Positions 8,454-16,450 of a DNA stretch of 64,000 nucleotides are shown one piece after another. Origin of the DNA: Clostridiales bacterium UBA7285. Its GTDB lineage: Bacteria; Bacillota; Clostridia; Peptostreptococcales; Anaerovoracaceae. Location: assembly GCA_002472145.1 (NCBI GenBank), contig DKRJ01000026.1:1-64000 (forward strand). The letters are read 5' to 3'. The translations under genes were made by a program, and so were the position numbers. Position 1 is the first letter of the stretch, and each line of letters starts with the position of its first letter. The notes under the pieces are model-generated. The model ran no database searches. It worked only from the letters and a program-made list of their open reading frames with translations, and was not told the DNA's origin.

Positions 8454-9512
8454 ATGGAAAACACAAAAAGGATCGCTTTAGTGCCCGCTTATGAGCCGGA
8501 CGGCGCGCTGCTCGCGGTGCTAAAGGATCTTAAAGAATACGGATTTGATATCTTAGTCGACAACGACGGCAGTTCTGAGGATAAGGAAAAAATATTTGCG
8601 CAGGCGGCGGAATACGGCACCGTGATCGCTCATGAAGAGAACATGGGCAAGGGGAGAGCCGTAAAGACGGGGCTTGAGTATATACGGGACAATTTTCCCG
8701 CTGACTCGACGATCGTGACCGTAGACGCGGACGGGCAGCATACGGCAAAGGACGCCGCCATGCTGGCGGACGCGGCCGAAAAGGCTCCGGGCACGCTGGT
8801 GCTCGGCAGCAGGAAGATGACCGGAAAAGCGCCGCTGAGGAGCAGGCTCGGAAACGGCATAACGCGTTTTATCTACAGGGTGTCCACCGGGAAGGGCGTA
8901 TATGATACGCAGACCGGACTGCGCGCGTTCAGCGCTTCTCTGATCCCTGAATTCATCGACATCGAGGGTGAGAGGTACGAATACGAGATAAACGTACTCC
9001 TGGAGGCTCCGGGGCTGGGCGTTCCGATCGAGGAAAAACCCATCGAGACCATCTATTCCCGCGGGAACAAAAGTTCGCACTTCGACACAGTGAAAGACTC
9101 GTTTCGCATGTACCGCGAGATACTGAAATTCTCGGCTTCGTCGATACTCAGTTTCCTGCTCGACTACGGACTTTTCGCCCTGTTCTCGATGATCACAGCT
9201 GGTATTGGCACTGCGAGCGTCGCCGTATCGAACGTATTTGCGCGCGTCATCAGCGCGACGTTCAACTTCACGGTAAACAAGCGATTTGTCTTCAAGAGCG
9301 GAGCCGATACGGCCGAATCCGCGGTCAGGTACTTCATACTCGCCGCAGTGATCCTCATCGGGAACACGTTCGTCCTGAACACGCTGACAGGGCGGTTCGG
9401 CGTCAACAGGTACGCGGCAAAGATAGCCACGGAGATCATTTTCTTCGCGATCAGTTACGTGATGCAGCATACGTATGTATTCGCGGACAAAAAGGAGGCG
9501 GTGCGTCAATGA
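8454..9512 (+). CDS. GT2 glycosyltransferase fused to a GtrA-like membrane domain
   Basis: The N-terminal part (about 1-215) is a family 2 glycosyltransferase of the dolichol-phosphate-mannose-synthase type: ALVPAYEP start, LVDNDGSS, and the DAD metal/nucleotide motif at 91-93 (VDADGQH). The C-terminal part (about 220-352) has four hydrophobic segments typical of GtrA, a domain thought to move polyprenyl-linked sugars across the membrane. Such fusions are expected to make and flip a polyprenyl-phosphate sugar for envelope decoration. It overlaps the next gene by four bases. GGAGG precedes the ATG and may pair with an upstream CTTCTTCCG segment. Confidence 0.88.
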   Translation: MENTKRIALVPAYEPDGALLAVLKDLKEYGFDILVDNDGSSEDKEKIFAQAAEYGTVIAHEENMGKGRAVKTGLEYIRDNFPADSTIVTVDADGQHTAKDAAMLADAAEKAPGTLVLGSRKMTGKAPLRSRLGNGITRFIYRVSTGKGVYDTQTGLRAFSASLIPEFIDIEGERYEYEINVLLEAPGLGVPIEEKPIETIYSRGNKSSHFDTVKDSFRMYREILKFSASSILSFLLDYGLFALFSMITAGIGTASVAVSNVFARVISATFNFTVNKRFVFKSGADTAESAVRYFILAAVILIGNTFVLNTLTGRFGVNRYAAKIATEIIFFAISYVMQHTYVFADKKEAVRQ

Positions 9513-10495
9513 ACAGGAGGATAAGGAACGTAATATTCGCCGTGATGCTGACCGCGTTCACGGTCTACTCGGTGCTGGATACCTTCGTGATATCCAGAGC
9601 GTATGCGGTCGTGCAGACGGACCAGGCCGCACAAACGGAGAGCGTCAGCGCGGATACGTCCGGAACGGGATCCGGCGGTTCGGAAACCGATGCAGCTTCG
9701 GGCACGTCAGATGCGGGCTCCGACACTTCGGAAGAAGATGCAGGATCCGCGTCTCAGGAGCCTGTCGTCACAGACACGTCTTACAGCGATGAAAATATCA
9801 CGGTGACCCTGAGCGAGTACAGAGAGAACGATACTACCATTTACGTCGCTGACGTCACGCTTTCATCCGCAGAATACCTGAAGACTGCGTTCGCGCAGAA
9901 CATCTACGGTAAGAACGTAACAGCAAAGACTTCGGAAACGGCCTCAGACGCGGACGCGATCCTGGCGATAAACGGCGATTACTACGGAGCGAGAAATTCC
10001 GGCTACGTAATCAGGAACGGCGTGATCTACCGCAGCGAAGGCTCATCCGGAAATGAAGACCTCGTCATATACGAGGACGGAAGCTTCGGGATAATATCCG
10101 AGGATTCGGTCAGCGCTGAGGAACTCCTGGCAGACGGAGCAGAGCAGGTGCTGTCATTCGGACCGGCTCTCATAGAGGATGGCAATATTTCCGTCTCGGA
10201 GGGTGAGGAGGTCGGCAAAGCAATGGCGAGCAACCCACGCACGGCGATCGGTATAATTGATGACCTGCACTACGTGTTCGTCGTGTCGGACGGACGCACG
10301 AGCGAGAGCGAAGGTCTGAACCTGTACGAACTGGCGGGATTCATGGAGAGCCTGGGCGTGGAGACTGCGTATAACCTCGACGGAGGAGGCTCGTCTACAA
10401 TGTATTTCCTAGGAAGCGTAGTGAACAACCCTACGACAAACGGAAGGACGATCGGAGAAAGGAGCGTGAGCGACATTGTCTACATCGGAAATTGA
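9509..10495 (+). CDS. Phosphodiester glycosidase (NAGPA-domain) family exported protein
   Basis: This 328-residue protein has an N-terminal hydrophobic signal/anchor (about 7-30), a Ser/Thr/Asp/Gly-rich linker (about 38-85), then a NAGPA-type domain. Family marks are AINGDYYG, NPRTAIGI, YNLDGGGSSTM and the closing NNPTTNGRTIGERSVSD. Relatives hydrolyse phosphodiester-linked sugars, such as decorations of wall polymers. Its overlap with the GT2-GtrA gene and with the next membrane-protein gene (start 10476) suggests one envelope operon; the exact substrate is unknown. Confidence 0.88.
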   Translation: MNRRIRNVIFAVMLTAFTVYSVLDTFVISRAYAVVQTDQAAQTESVSADTSGTGSGGSETDAASGTSDAGSDTSEEDAGSASQEPVVTDTSYSDENITVTLSEYRENDTTIYVADVTLSSAEYLKTAFAQNIYGKNVTAKTSETASDADAILAINGDYYGARNSGYVIRNGVIYRSEGSSGNEDLVIYEDGSFGIISEDSVSAEELLADGAEQVLSFGPALIEDGNISVSEGEEVGKAMASNPRTAIGIIDDLHYVFVVSDGRTSESEGLNLYELAGFMESLGVETAYNLDGGGSSTMYFLGSVVNNPTTNGRTIGERSVSDIVYIGN

Positions 10496-10985
10496 AAGAA
10501 CAGAAAGAAGGAGCGCGGTCAGATTCGCCCTGATGTCGGCGCTGTGCCTCGTGTTTGCTTTGATATATGAGCATTTCAGCCACCAGGTGTATTCTGCGTA
10601 TATGATTTTTGCCTTTGTCATACCGTTTCTGGGAGGAGCGCTCCCGCACTATCTGATCTCCAGGTCGCGCGCGTCCGAATTCGATCAGACCGAATTCGAC
10701 AGGATGGGGCTCGGAGACTCGGGACAGCGCGTAAAGCGCGCGGAGACGCTCGGCCTCGACCCATATAATTACGGGGTCGAGACGCTCACGGTCGGCAGCC
10801 TGTTCAAGGGCGTGCTTGAAATATACGGCACGACCAGCCGCCTGACCGCTTTCTACCTCATCGCCGGGATATTTTTGGCGCTGGCGGGAGTTTTGATATA
10901 TATCTTCCGGGGAAATATGGTAAAATATAAGACGAGCGAGGTCCCGCGCCGCGAACGGAGCGGGAAGGAGCGATATTTCTCATAA
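10476..10985 (+). CDS. Membrane protein of unknown function
   Basis: This 169-residue protein starts with TTG inside the end of the glycosidase gene, after AGGAG at about 10460. Two hydrophobic segments occur near residues 18-35 and 41-60 and a third near 125-145; the middle is a charged soluble loop and the tail is Arg/Lys-rich. No family is recognised. Overlap with the upstream gene implies coupled expression and a role in the same surface process. Confidence 0.72.
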   Translation: MSTSEIERTERRSAVRFALMSALCLVFALIYEHFSHQVYSAYMIFAFVIPFLGGALPHYLISRSRASEFDQTEFDRMGLGDSGQRVKRAETLGLDPYNYGVETLTVGSLFKGVLEIYGTTSRLTAFYLIAGIFLALAGVLIYIFRGNMVKYKTSEVPRRERSGKERYFS

Positions 10986-10998
10986 GGAGATCATCTTC

Positions 10999-11241
10999 AT
11001 GGGCATCAGATACAGAAAGAGCATCAATCTCCCGTTCGGGTTCAGAGTCAATCTCAGCAAATCCGGCGTCGGCTTCAGCTGGGGGCGCAAGGGGATCAGG
11101 ATCACCAGAACAGCAAAGGGAAAGGTCCGCAGGACATACTCGATACCCGGGACCGGCATCTCGTACGTGAGCGAAGGGAATCCGTTGGATAAACTGAAAG
11201 GAAGAGAAGACGACACCGGAGAGACCGGGACGAAGGAGTGA
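10999..11241 (+). CDS. DUF4236 domain protein
   Basis: This 80-residue basic protein matches the DUF4236 pattern: RYRKSINLPFGFRVNLSKSG followed by GVGFSWGRKGIRI and a Ser/Thr-rich strand region. The domain is common in Firmicutes and has no known function. AAGGAG lies about 13 bases upstream of the ATG. It is the last gene before a strong terminator, so it closes the operon that begins at the GT2-GtrA gene. Confidence 0.85.
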   Translation: MGIRYRKSINLPFGFRVNLSKSGVGFSWGRKGIRITRTAKGKVRRTYSIPGTGISYVSEGNPLDKLKGREDDTGETGTKE

Positions 11242-11300
11242 TCCCGGAGCGGCGCCGCGGCAGTCTGACATCACTTTAAAGATTTTGTAAAACTAACCCG

Positions 11301-11337
11301 CAGAGCGGCTATATCGCCGCTCTGTTATTGATTTTTC
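11301..11337 (+). terminator. Rho-independent terminator after the DUF4236 gene
   Basis: A nine-base-pair stem (11301-11309 with 11316-11324, CAGAGCGGC/GCCGCTCTG) around a six-base loop is followed by TTATTGATTTTT. It closes the 8454-11241 operon. Confidence 0.85.
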
Positions 11338-11405
11338 GCGATGTTTTCAATAAAATATTACCAGACGATACATCCCTTTCAGGCGCAGAGGGGGCGCAAT
11401 CAGAT

Positions 11406-11660
11406 ATGTCAGACTTAAAATACCGTCAAACAGGATCCGCCGCGCAAAGCGGGGAGTAATATCATGGGGACGGCCATTTTCGCCTCTTCTGGCTGATCGT
11501 AACCAATGCGAATCTGTACAGGCTGACAGCCGCATCATGGTACAGTCTGCTTCCGCCAATAATGGTCGCTGTTATGCTGATAGTCGCGATAGTCTATGGC
11601 AGCATGGCAGAGAAAGGTACAGACAGGCCTCAGGCAGCGTACGCGGGAGCGGCTGCCTGA
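11406..11660 (+). pseudogene. Small membrane-protein reading frame interrupted by a TAA
   Basis: An ATG at 11406, with a purine-rich GAGGGGG site about 11 bases upstream, opens a frame that meets TAA after 17 codons (11457-11459). The same frame then stays open for 66 more codons to TGA at 11658. The downstream part encodes a convincing hydrophobic stretch (LFWLIVTNANLYRL, then LLPPIMVAVMLIVAIVYG) and an Ala/Glu-rich tail. This fits an 84-codon membrane protein gene broken by one point mutation, or a chance arrangement. Together with the terminator it accounts for most of the 480-base gap between clear genes. Confidence 0.4.
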
Positions 11661-11724
11661 GGCGGCCGGCGCTTTCTGCAACATCTATTCACTTATCTCC
11701 CGCGCAGACTTTTCATCGTTTAAC

Positions 11725-12225
11725 ATGGAGACAGCCAATCTCCTTATCGCTGTGTCGTTTCTGATCACCGCGCTGGCGTATATACTGCTGTGCGCAGGAT
11801 ATATATACGTCGGCAGAATAAACGGCAAGGCCGCGGCGGGTCTTTTCCTGGCCGCCGCATGGCTGTACTCTTTCCGGAGTTTTCCGAGCGGCCTGGCTTT
11901 CGGCATGGCCAGAGACATACAGCCGGGATACGAGATCATCACGCCTCTGTCCAACGGCCTGCTTGAGTTCCTTTCGTCGCTGCCGGGGTCTGTACCGGTC
12001 ATCTGCGTATCGATCGCAATGCGCAGATACTGCAGGCAGTACATCACAGCGGAAAGATCCTGGGAGGGACGTGCCTCCGGCGCGGACTCTTACGCGGGCA
12101 TCAGCCCCGTCACTGCGCCGGGAATGACGGCGGAAAACGAAAACGCGTCATCTCAGATGCCGCGGATCGACCAGCCTTTCGAAGTCGGGAAGAAAAAGGA
12201 TCAGAATAAGTATTTCGAACAGTGA
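11725..12225 (+). CDS. Membrane protein of unknown function
   Basis: From the ATG at 11725 this is a 166-residue protein. It has three or four hydrophobic segments (about 5-30, 36-50 and 80-100), followed by a soluble, charged C-terminal region. The same frame is open further upstream (to 11596), but that part is Arg-rich and unlike a natural N-terminus. No strong ribosome site is visible. No family recognised. It probably forms a pair with the larger membrane protein that begins 66 bases downstream. Confidence 0.6.
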   Translation: METANLLIAVSFLITALAYILLCAGYIYVGRINGKAAAGLFLAAAWLYSFRSFPSGLAFGMARDIQPGYEIITPLSNGLLEFLSSLPGSVPVICVSIAMRRYCRQYITAERSWEGRASGADSYAGISPVTAPGMTAENENASSQMPRIDQPFEVGKKKDQNKYFEQ

Positions 12226-12291
12226 TATGCAGTGATATCCCGGTCGGCCGCCGGAACGCCGCCGGAACGGGAACGAGACAGGTCATCTGAT

Positions 12292-13998
12292 ATGGACAGC
12301 AGCAATTTCGGAGAGTATTCATACGGAAGGGAAAGCAGGTTCAAAGGCGGCATAGCGGCGGCATGGATATGCACGGCGCTTTTTGCGCTGCAGATCTTCT
12401 TTATGTTTTCCACGTCACGGATGTACGAACCGGTGCACGTGATCCGCGCCTGCGTACAGTTCGCAGCGGTGATATTCACGTTCAGATGTGGTTTTCAGCC
12501 ACGCAAGTCGATGATGAACAGGAACCCGGCTGTGATCATGGTCATCGCGTTCGCCGCGGAGACGATCCTTGCGGCAATGGGGATGCATCAAAACATCGAA
12601 GCTATAAAGGCCATCACGGTCGACCGGTCAAACCTGAACTTTGAATCGTTTGTTATTCTGACGGATCTGATCCTTCTGTATTTCCCTTTGATCTCAGCCG
12701 TTTCGCTCATTTTGTTCGCCGCGGGACGGTACAGCGCGTCGAGGATATTCGCCTGCGTCTCGGTCGGTCTCGCTGCGCTTAAGACGGCGATCCAGACAGA
12801 TCAGATCATCGAATACTTCAGGAGCGTGGGAGTGCCGGATACGATGGGCTATGTCGCATACAGCACGCTTATTACAGGGATCTTCTTCCTGTCAATGCTG
12901 ATTGAAACGATTACTTTTATCGTCTACTTAAGCAGATATCCGCTGTCACTGCATCCGGGATACGCTAAACAGGGCTTTGCCAGACCTTACGAACAGACGA
13001 GGAACAGATATTCCGGAACGTCCTCGGCCAGCCCTGCGATAACAGCTCCCGCCGCAGCAGCACGGGACCGCCATATCATAAGGGCAGCAGTGATCTGCCT
13101 CGCCGCTGTCGCGCTCATCTCCGTGACCTTAGCCGTTTACTACAGATCTCATTTTGGAGTGTACGAACTGAGCGAATACGACAGGATTCGTAAAGAAGCC
13201 TTCACCGCCGACGTCCCGGAGGACCCGGTACCTCTGGCAGATGGATCGGAGAGCACTATAAAGATGCCTGGCAGGGACGTGACAATAAAGGTCGAAGGCG
13301 TGGGAAAAGGGATCGACGGACGTACGTATTTAGTCGCGGAGGTATCCAACCGGACACACTCTACTGTCGGCATGACGTTCAAAAGTCAGGGAGGGATCGG
13401 CGGAAGATCCGTACCTCTCGATTACATGACGTTCATTTCCGAGCCGGGCGAAACAGTCCGCATCAAGATCGCTTTTGACGAACTGGCGATGCGCGAGAAC
13501 AGGATCAGGAAGATCCACGAGATAAATTTCTATCTGGGCTATTACGTCGGCAAAGATCTGCATACGTACATAAGCAATCCCGCCACGATAACGCTGACCT
13601 TCGATCAGGAGGCGGAGTACGGCGAACACACGAAGGATTACGAGAACGTCTCCGACGACTATGTGGAAGTGTACTTTCAGGGTGTTTTGGCTGACCCTGA
13701 TTATAACAACAGGGTAAACCTGGTTTTCTACATCGAGAACAACTCCGGCAGATCCATCTATACCGAAGAAGTCAAATGCGAGCCGGAGGATATGAACGGG
13801 GCTTCGTATTCGGATGCGATCAGCCTGGAATCGGGCACTTCGGGAGTTTTTTCGATCCACTATTATCTGGATCTGAACGAAGAACTCCCGGACGTCATCT
13901 CGGTCACCTTACCGTACGGATGGTACGATTCGTCGATCGAAAAGCACGAGAAGAGCGTTACGCTGCAGATAGACACGTCTCACGAATTTAAGGACTGA
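12292..13998 (+). CDS. Multi-pass membrane protein with a large extracytoplasmic domain
   Basis: Starting at ATG 12292 the protein has 568 residues. The N-terminal 220 residues contain about six hydrophobic segments. After a cytoplasmic-looking Pro/Ala/Ser-rich linker, a single hydrophobic segment (about 260-280, RAAVICLAAVALISVTLAVYY) leads to a C-terminal domain of roughly 285 residues. That domain is rich in beta-type residues and acidic groups, likely outside the cell. No catalytic motif or known family is recognised. A 21-base tandem duplication spans its stop codon. The upstream-extended start at 12232 is less likely. Confidence 0.7.
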   Translation: MDSSNFGEYSYGRESRFKGGIAAAWICTALFALQIFFMFSTSRMYEPVHVIRACVQFAAVIFTFRCGFQPRKSMMNRNPAVIMVIAFAAETILAAMGMHQNIEAIKAITVDRSNLNFESFVILTDLILLYFPLISAVSLILFAAGRYSASRIFACVSVGLAALKTAIQTDQIIEYFRSVGVPDTMGYVAYSTLITGIFFLSMLIETITFIVYLSRYPLSLHPGYAKQGFARPYEQTRNRYSGTSSASPAITAPAAAARDRHIIRAAVICLAAVALISVTLAVYYRSHFGVYELSEYDRIRKEAFTADVPEDPVPLADGSESTIKMPGRDVTIKVEGVGKGIDGRTYLVAEVSNRTHSTVGMTFKSQGGIGGRSVPLDYMTFISEPGETVRIKIAFDELAMRENRIRKIHEINFYLGYYVGKDLHTYISNPATITLTFDQEAEYGEHTKDYENVSDDYVEVYFQGVLADPDYNNRVNLVFYIENNSGRSIYTEEVKCEPEDMNGASYSDAISLESGTSGVFSIHYYLDLNEELPDVISVTLPYGWYDSSIEKHEKSVTLQIDTSHEFKD

Positions 13999-14031
13999 AC
14001 CTGAGGCGTTAAAGACTGAGCCTGAGGCGCT
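13990..14031 (+). repeat. Tandem 21-bp duplication spanning a stop codon
   Basis: Positions 13990-14010 and 14011-14031 are two adjacent 21-base units that agree at 18 of 21 positions. The first unit contains the TGA (13996-13998) of the preceding gene. A similar arrangement occurs at the 3' end of the Lon-like gene near 28.3 kb. Confidence 0.85.
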
Positions 14032-14063
14032 GCTGATTTTTTTGATATGGAGATAATTGCCGT

Positions 14064-14783
14064 ATGAGTTCAGAGCAATATTCCAGAACTGAAATGCTCA
14101 CGGGACACGAGGCCACGGAAACACTCGCGCGAAGCGGCGTGCTGATCTTCGGAGTAGGCGGAGTGGGCTGCGGAGTCGTCGAAGGACTCGCGAGAGCGGG
14201 GATCGGGCGGTTCGAACTCGTGGACAGCGACATTTTCGAGGAGACAAACCTGAACAGGCAGCTTTTCGCGTCGTACGACACGCTCGGAAGATATAAGGTC
14301 GACGTCGCCGCGGAGCGGATCAAGTCTCTGAACGACAGAGCAGAGGTCACGGTGAGAAAGCTTTTCATAACCGCCGATAACGCCGAGACGTTCGACTTCG
14401 GGAGTTTTGACTACGTGATAGACGCAGTTGACACTGCTGCGGCTAAAGTATGGATCGTCACCGAGGCGATCAAAGCAGGCGTTCCCGTCATCAGCAGTAT
14501 GGGATGCGGGAACAGGTTCGATCCGACGAAACTCGAGATAACCGATCTGTTCAAGACATACGGGGATCCGCTCGCGAAGATGATGCGGCAGGAGATGAAA
14601 AAGCGCGGGATCAGGCACCTGAAGGTCTTGTTTTCCTGTGAGCCGCCCGCCGTACCGCGCAGATCTGATGATCGTCCCGCCGGCAGGCACGCACCCGGAA
14701 GCACTCCGTTCGTCCCGACGGCCGCCGGTCTGGCTATCGCATCGGAGGCTGTCCGCGATCTCATCGCCGGGGAAAAGTTTTGA
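14064..14783 (+). CDS. tcdA: tRNA threonylcarbamoyladenosine dehydratase (TcdA/ThiF family)
   Basis: TcdA uses ATP to cyclise t6A37 of tRNAs to ct6A. The 239-residue protein has the E1-like Rossmann motif GVGGVGCGVVEGLARAG, the LVDSDIFEETNLNRQ nucleotide-binding segment and the DAVDT motif, in the order seen in CsdL/TcdA. The C-terminal part is short, without a ThiF-associated rhodanese domain. MoeB/ThiF adenylyltransferases are the alternative, but the LNRQ and PGS..FVPTAAGL features fit TcdA best. A GATAAT ends six bases before the ATG and no clear Shine-Dalgarno site is present. Confidence 0.9.
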   Translation: MSSEQYSRTEMLTGHEATETLARSGVLIFGVGGVGCGVVEGLARAGIGRFELVDSDIFEETNLNRQLFASYDTLGRYKVDVAAERIKSLNDRAEVTVRKLFITADNAETFDFGSFDYVIDAVDTAAAKVWIVTEAIKAGVPVISSMGCGNRFDPTKLEITDLFKTYGDPLAKMMRQEMKKRGIRHLKVLFSCEPPAVPRRSDDRPAGRHAPGSTPFVPTAAGLAIASEAVRDLIAGEKF

Positions 14784-14810
14784 TCCTGAGAGATCATCAG
14801 GAGGGGATCA

Positions 14811-15875
14811 TTGAACGACCGCAGTTCCGAAGCAAATAGCAAGACGCTCGCCATAGCAGAAAAACGCAGAAAACAGAAGCGCCGCAATGTCATCATCATG
14901 TCCGTCATGGCCGGCACAGCGTATTTTCTGCGCTTTAAAGGTGTTTTATTCGGCGGCGTGATGTCCACGGATCTCATGGATATCCTCGGCTATCTGCGTC
15001 CCTCGCTATACGTCGCGATCTATTTATACTGGCGGACCACGATCAAAAGAAGGATAGTGCAGGATCAGGTCCGCGTCTGCCTGGAATCGATCGCTTATCT
15101 CTTCATCATCCGGTTCATCTTTCGTACGATCAAATTCAACATCCAGCCTTATCCGTCCGGATGGACAGGATGGCCGCAGATCCCTGTCCCGGAAGAGAAT
15201 TACGCGATCTCGACACGGATACTCTGGTATCTGTATTACGTCCCAATCCTGATGATCCCCGCCATCGAGACAGACATCGCCATTTCCGTGGGGCGCCCGG
15301 GGAACTGGCATTTTCCGAAATGGACGATGGCCATGCCGATCGTCTCTTTCACATTGCTTGTTCTCGTTATGGCAAACGATTCGCACCATCTCATGTTCAT
15401 TCCTTCCGTGCCAGGCGACTACTGGACTGATTCGGACGGCTACGGGTACGGCCCGCTCATGCTGCCTGTCGCAGCCTGGGTAGTGATACTCAACGTGGCA
15501 ACTCTGTTCATCTTAGCCGCCAGATGCAGGCTGCCGCAGAAAAATATCAAGATAATCCTTCCTGCGGCTCTCGACGCACTCATCCTGATTTATTCCGGTC
15601 TGTACTTCTATGGCATTGACTGGGTCAAGGACGCTTTCGGCGACTATACGGCCTTCTACTGCTTCCTGACCGCGCTTATGCTGGAAAGCTGCATACTCAG
15701 GCGCTACGTTATGGGAATGACGTACGACGAGATAGCCGAGGAATTAAAAATCACGCCGAGCGGCGTGAGATGGAATCTGGATCAGATAGTTGAAAAGTGC
15801 GGATTTGCGAACAAAAACGAACTGCTCACCGCGGCGATAGAGAGCAAACTAATCGTGACCACGCTGAAAGATTGA
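14811..15875 (+). CDS. Membrane-anchored LuxR-type HTH regulator (seven-TM-like sensor)
   Basis: The protein has 354 residues and starts with TTG after GAGGGG. Residues about 20-290 contain some seven hydrophobic segments. The sequence MANDSHHLMF resembles the N-terminal 7TM region of Firmicutes histidine kinases. Instead of a kinase, the C-terminus (about 300-350) is a LuxR/GerE-like helix-turn-helix (GMTYDEIAEELKITPSGVRWNL). This suggests a one-component regulator that senses at the membrane and binds DNA directly. It is convergent with a receiver-like gene on the other strand. Domain assignments are from pattern only. Confidence 0.7.
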   Translation: MNDRSSEANSKTLAIAEKRRKQKRRNVIIMSVMAGTAYFLRFKGVLFGGVMSTDLMDILGYLRPSLYVAIYLYWRTTIKRRIVQDQVRVCLESIAYLFIIRFIFRTIKFNIQPYPSGWTGWPQIPVPEENYAISTRILWYLYYVPILMIPAIETDIAISVGRPGNWHFPKWTMAMPIVSFTLLVLVMANDSHHLMFIPSVPGDYWTDSDGYGYGPLMLPVAAWVVILNVATLFILAARCRLPQKNIKIILPAALDALILIYSGLYFYGIDWVKDAFGDYTAFYCFLTALMLESCILRRYVMGMTYDEIAEELKITPSGVRWNLDQIVEKCGFANKNELLTAAIESKLIVTTLKD

Positions 15876-15900
15876 GCACGGCCTTGAACACTGCTGTCGA

Positions 15901-16294
15901 TCATAGGCTGTCGATCAGCGCGGCCAGATATCTTCCGGTGACCGAGCCAAAGATGAAGGAATCGATTTTTCCTTCTTTTTTGGCTTTTTTTTACGCTGTC
16001 AGCCAGATGGGAGTCCGCTTTATCGTTTACGAGGGCAATTATTTTGCAGGAAGGGGATTCTGCCTTTATTGTTTTTGTCAACTTCAGCCTGCTGACAAGA
16101 GCCCACGGCTCCAACGGAGTGACTTCCAGAAGAAGTGCGTCGGGGCGGAGGATCCTGCAGCGCGCCGCGGTGCTCTCCGGAGTTCCGGAGATAATGACCT
16201 GGCAATCGGAAAGTTCCTGAACCAGAACTCTTCTGATGGCGTCGGCATAAAGACCGCTCTGCATGTCCAGCACTATCTTTTTCAACTTTCTCAC
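15901..16294 (-). CDS. Single-domain receiver-like protein, frameshifted at an A8 tract
   Basis: Read from GTG 16294 (or TTG 16285, which has GGTGAG upstream), the frame encodes about 90 residues resembling a CheY-like fold: KKIVLDMQSGLYADAIRRVL, RPDALLLEVTP and KIIALVN. At the A8 run (plus-strand T8 near 15985-15992) the frame becomes Arg/His-rich. Removing one A restores a convincing end (VKKAKKEGKIDSFIFGS, RYLAALIDSL) with TGA at 15901, giving 130 residues, the size of one receiver. The phospho-acceptor position looks like Glu (LLLEV) and the acidic pair after beta-1 is incomplete, so it is likely a pseudo-receiver. Without the shift the frame runs on to 15782. It may be a pseudogene, a slippage-decoded gene or a sequencing error. 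Confidence 0.6.
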
Positions 16295-16340
16295 CGCTCT
16301 TTCAATCTATACTATAATTGGATGATAAAAGTAAATCAAA

Positions 16341-16370
16341 AAAATCACTATCAGAAGTGATAGTGATTTT
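16341..16370 (-). terminator. Terminator after the TPM-domain gene
   Basis: A perfect 13-base-pair inverted repeat (16341-16353 with 16358-16370, loop GAAG) has A/T-rich flanks on both sides. It could act in either direction; on the minus strand it lies just after the TPM gene and before the receiver-like gene. Confidence 0.85.
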
Positions 16371-16450
16371 TATTTTTTGATATTTTTTTGCGGGGGAAAT
16401 CATCCACAGATATATCCCGGACCACATCCCGGGACGTGCGGACGTAAGGA

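Noticed and set aside
8403..8454. Stem pairing the GT2-GtrA ribosome site with an upstream CTTCTTCCG segment
   Set aside because: Pairing is imperfect with G-U pairs and a long loop; without covariation it is not distinguishable from chance.
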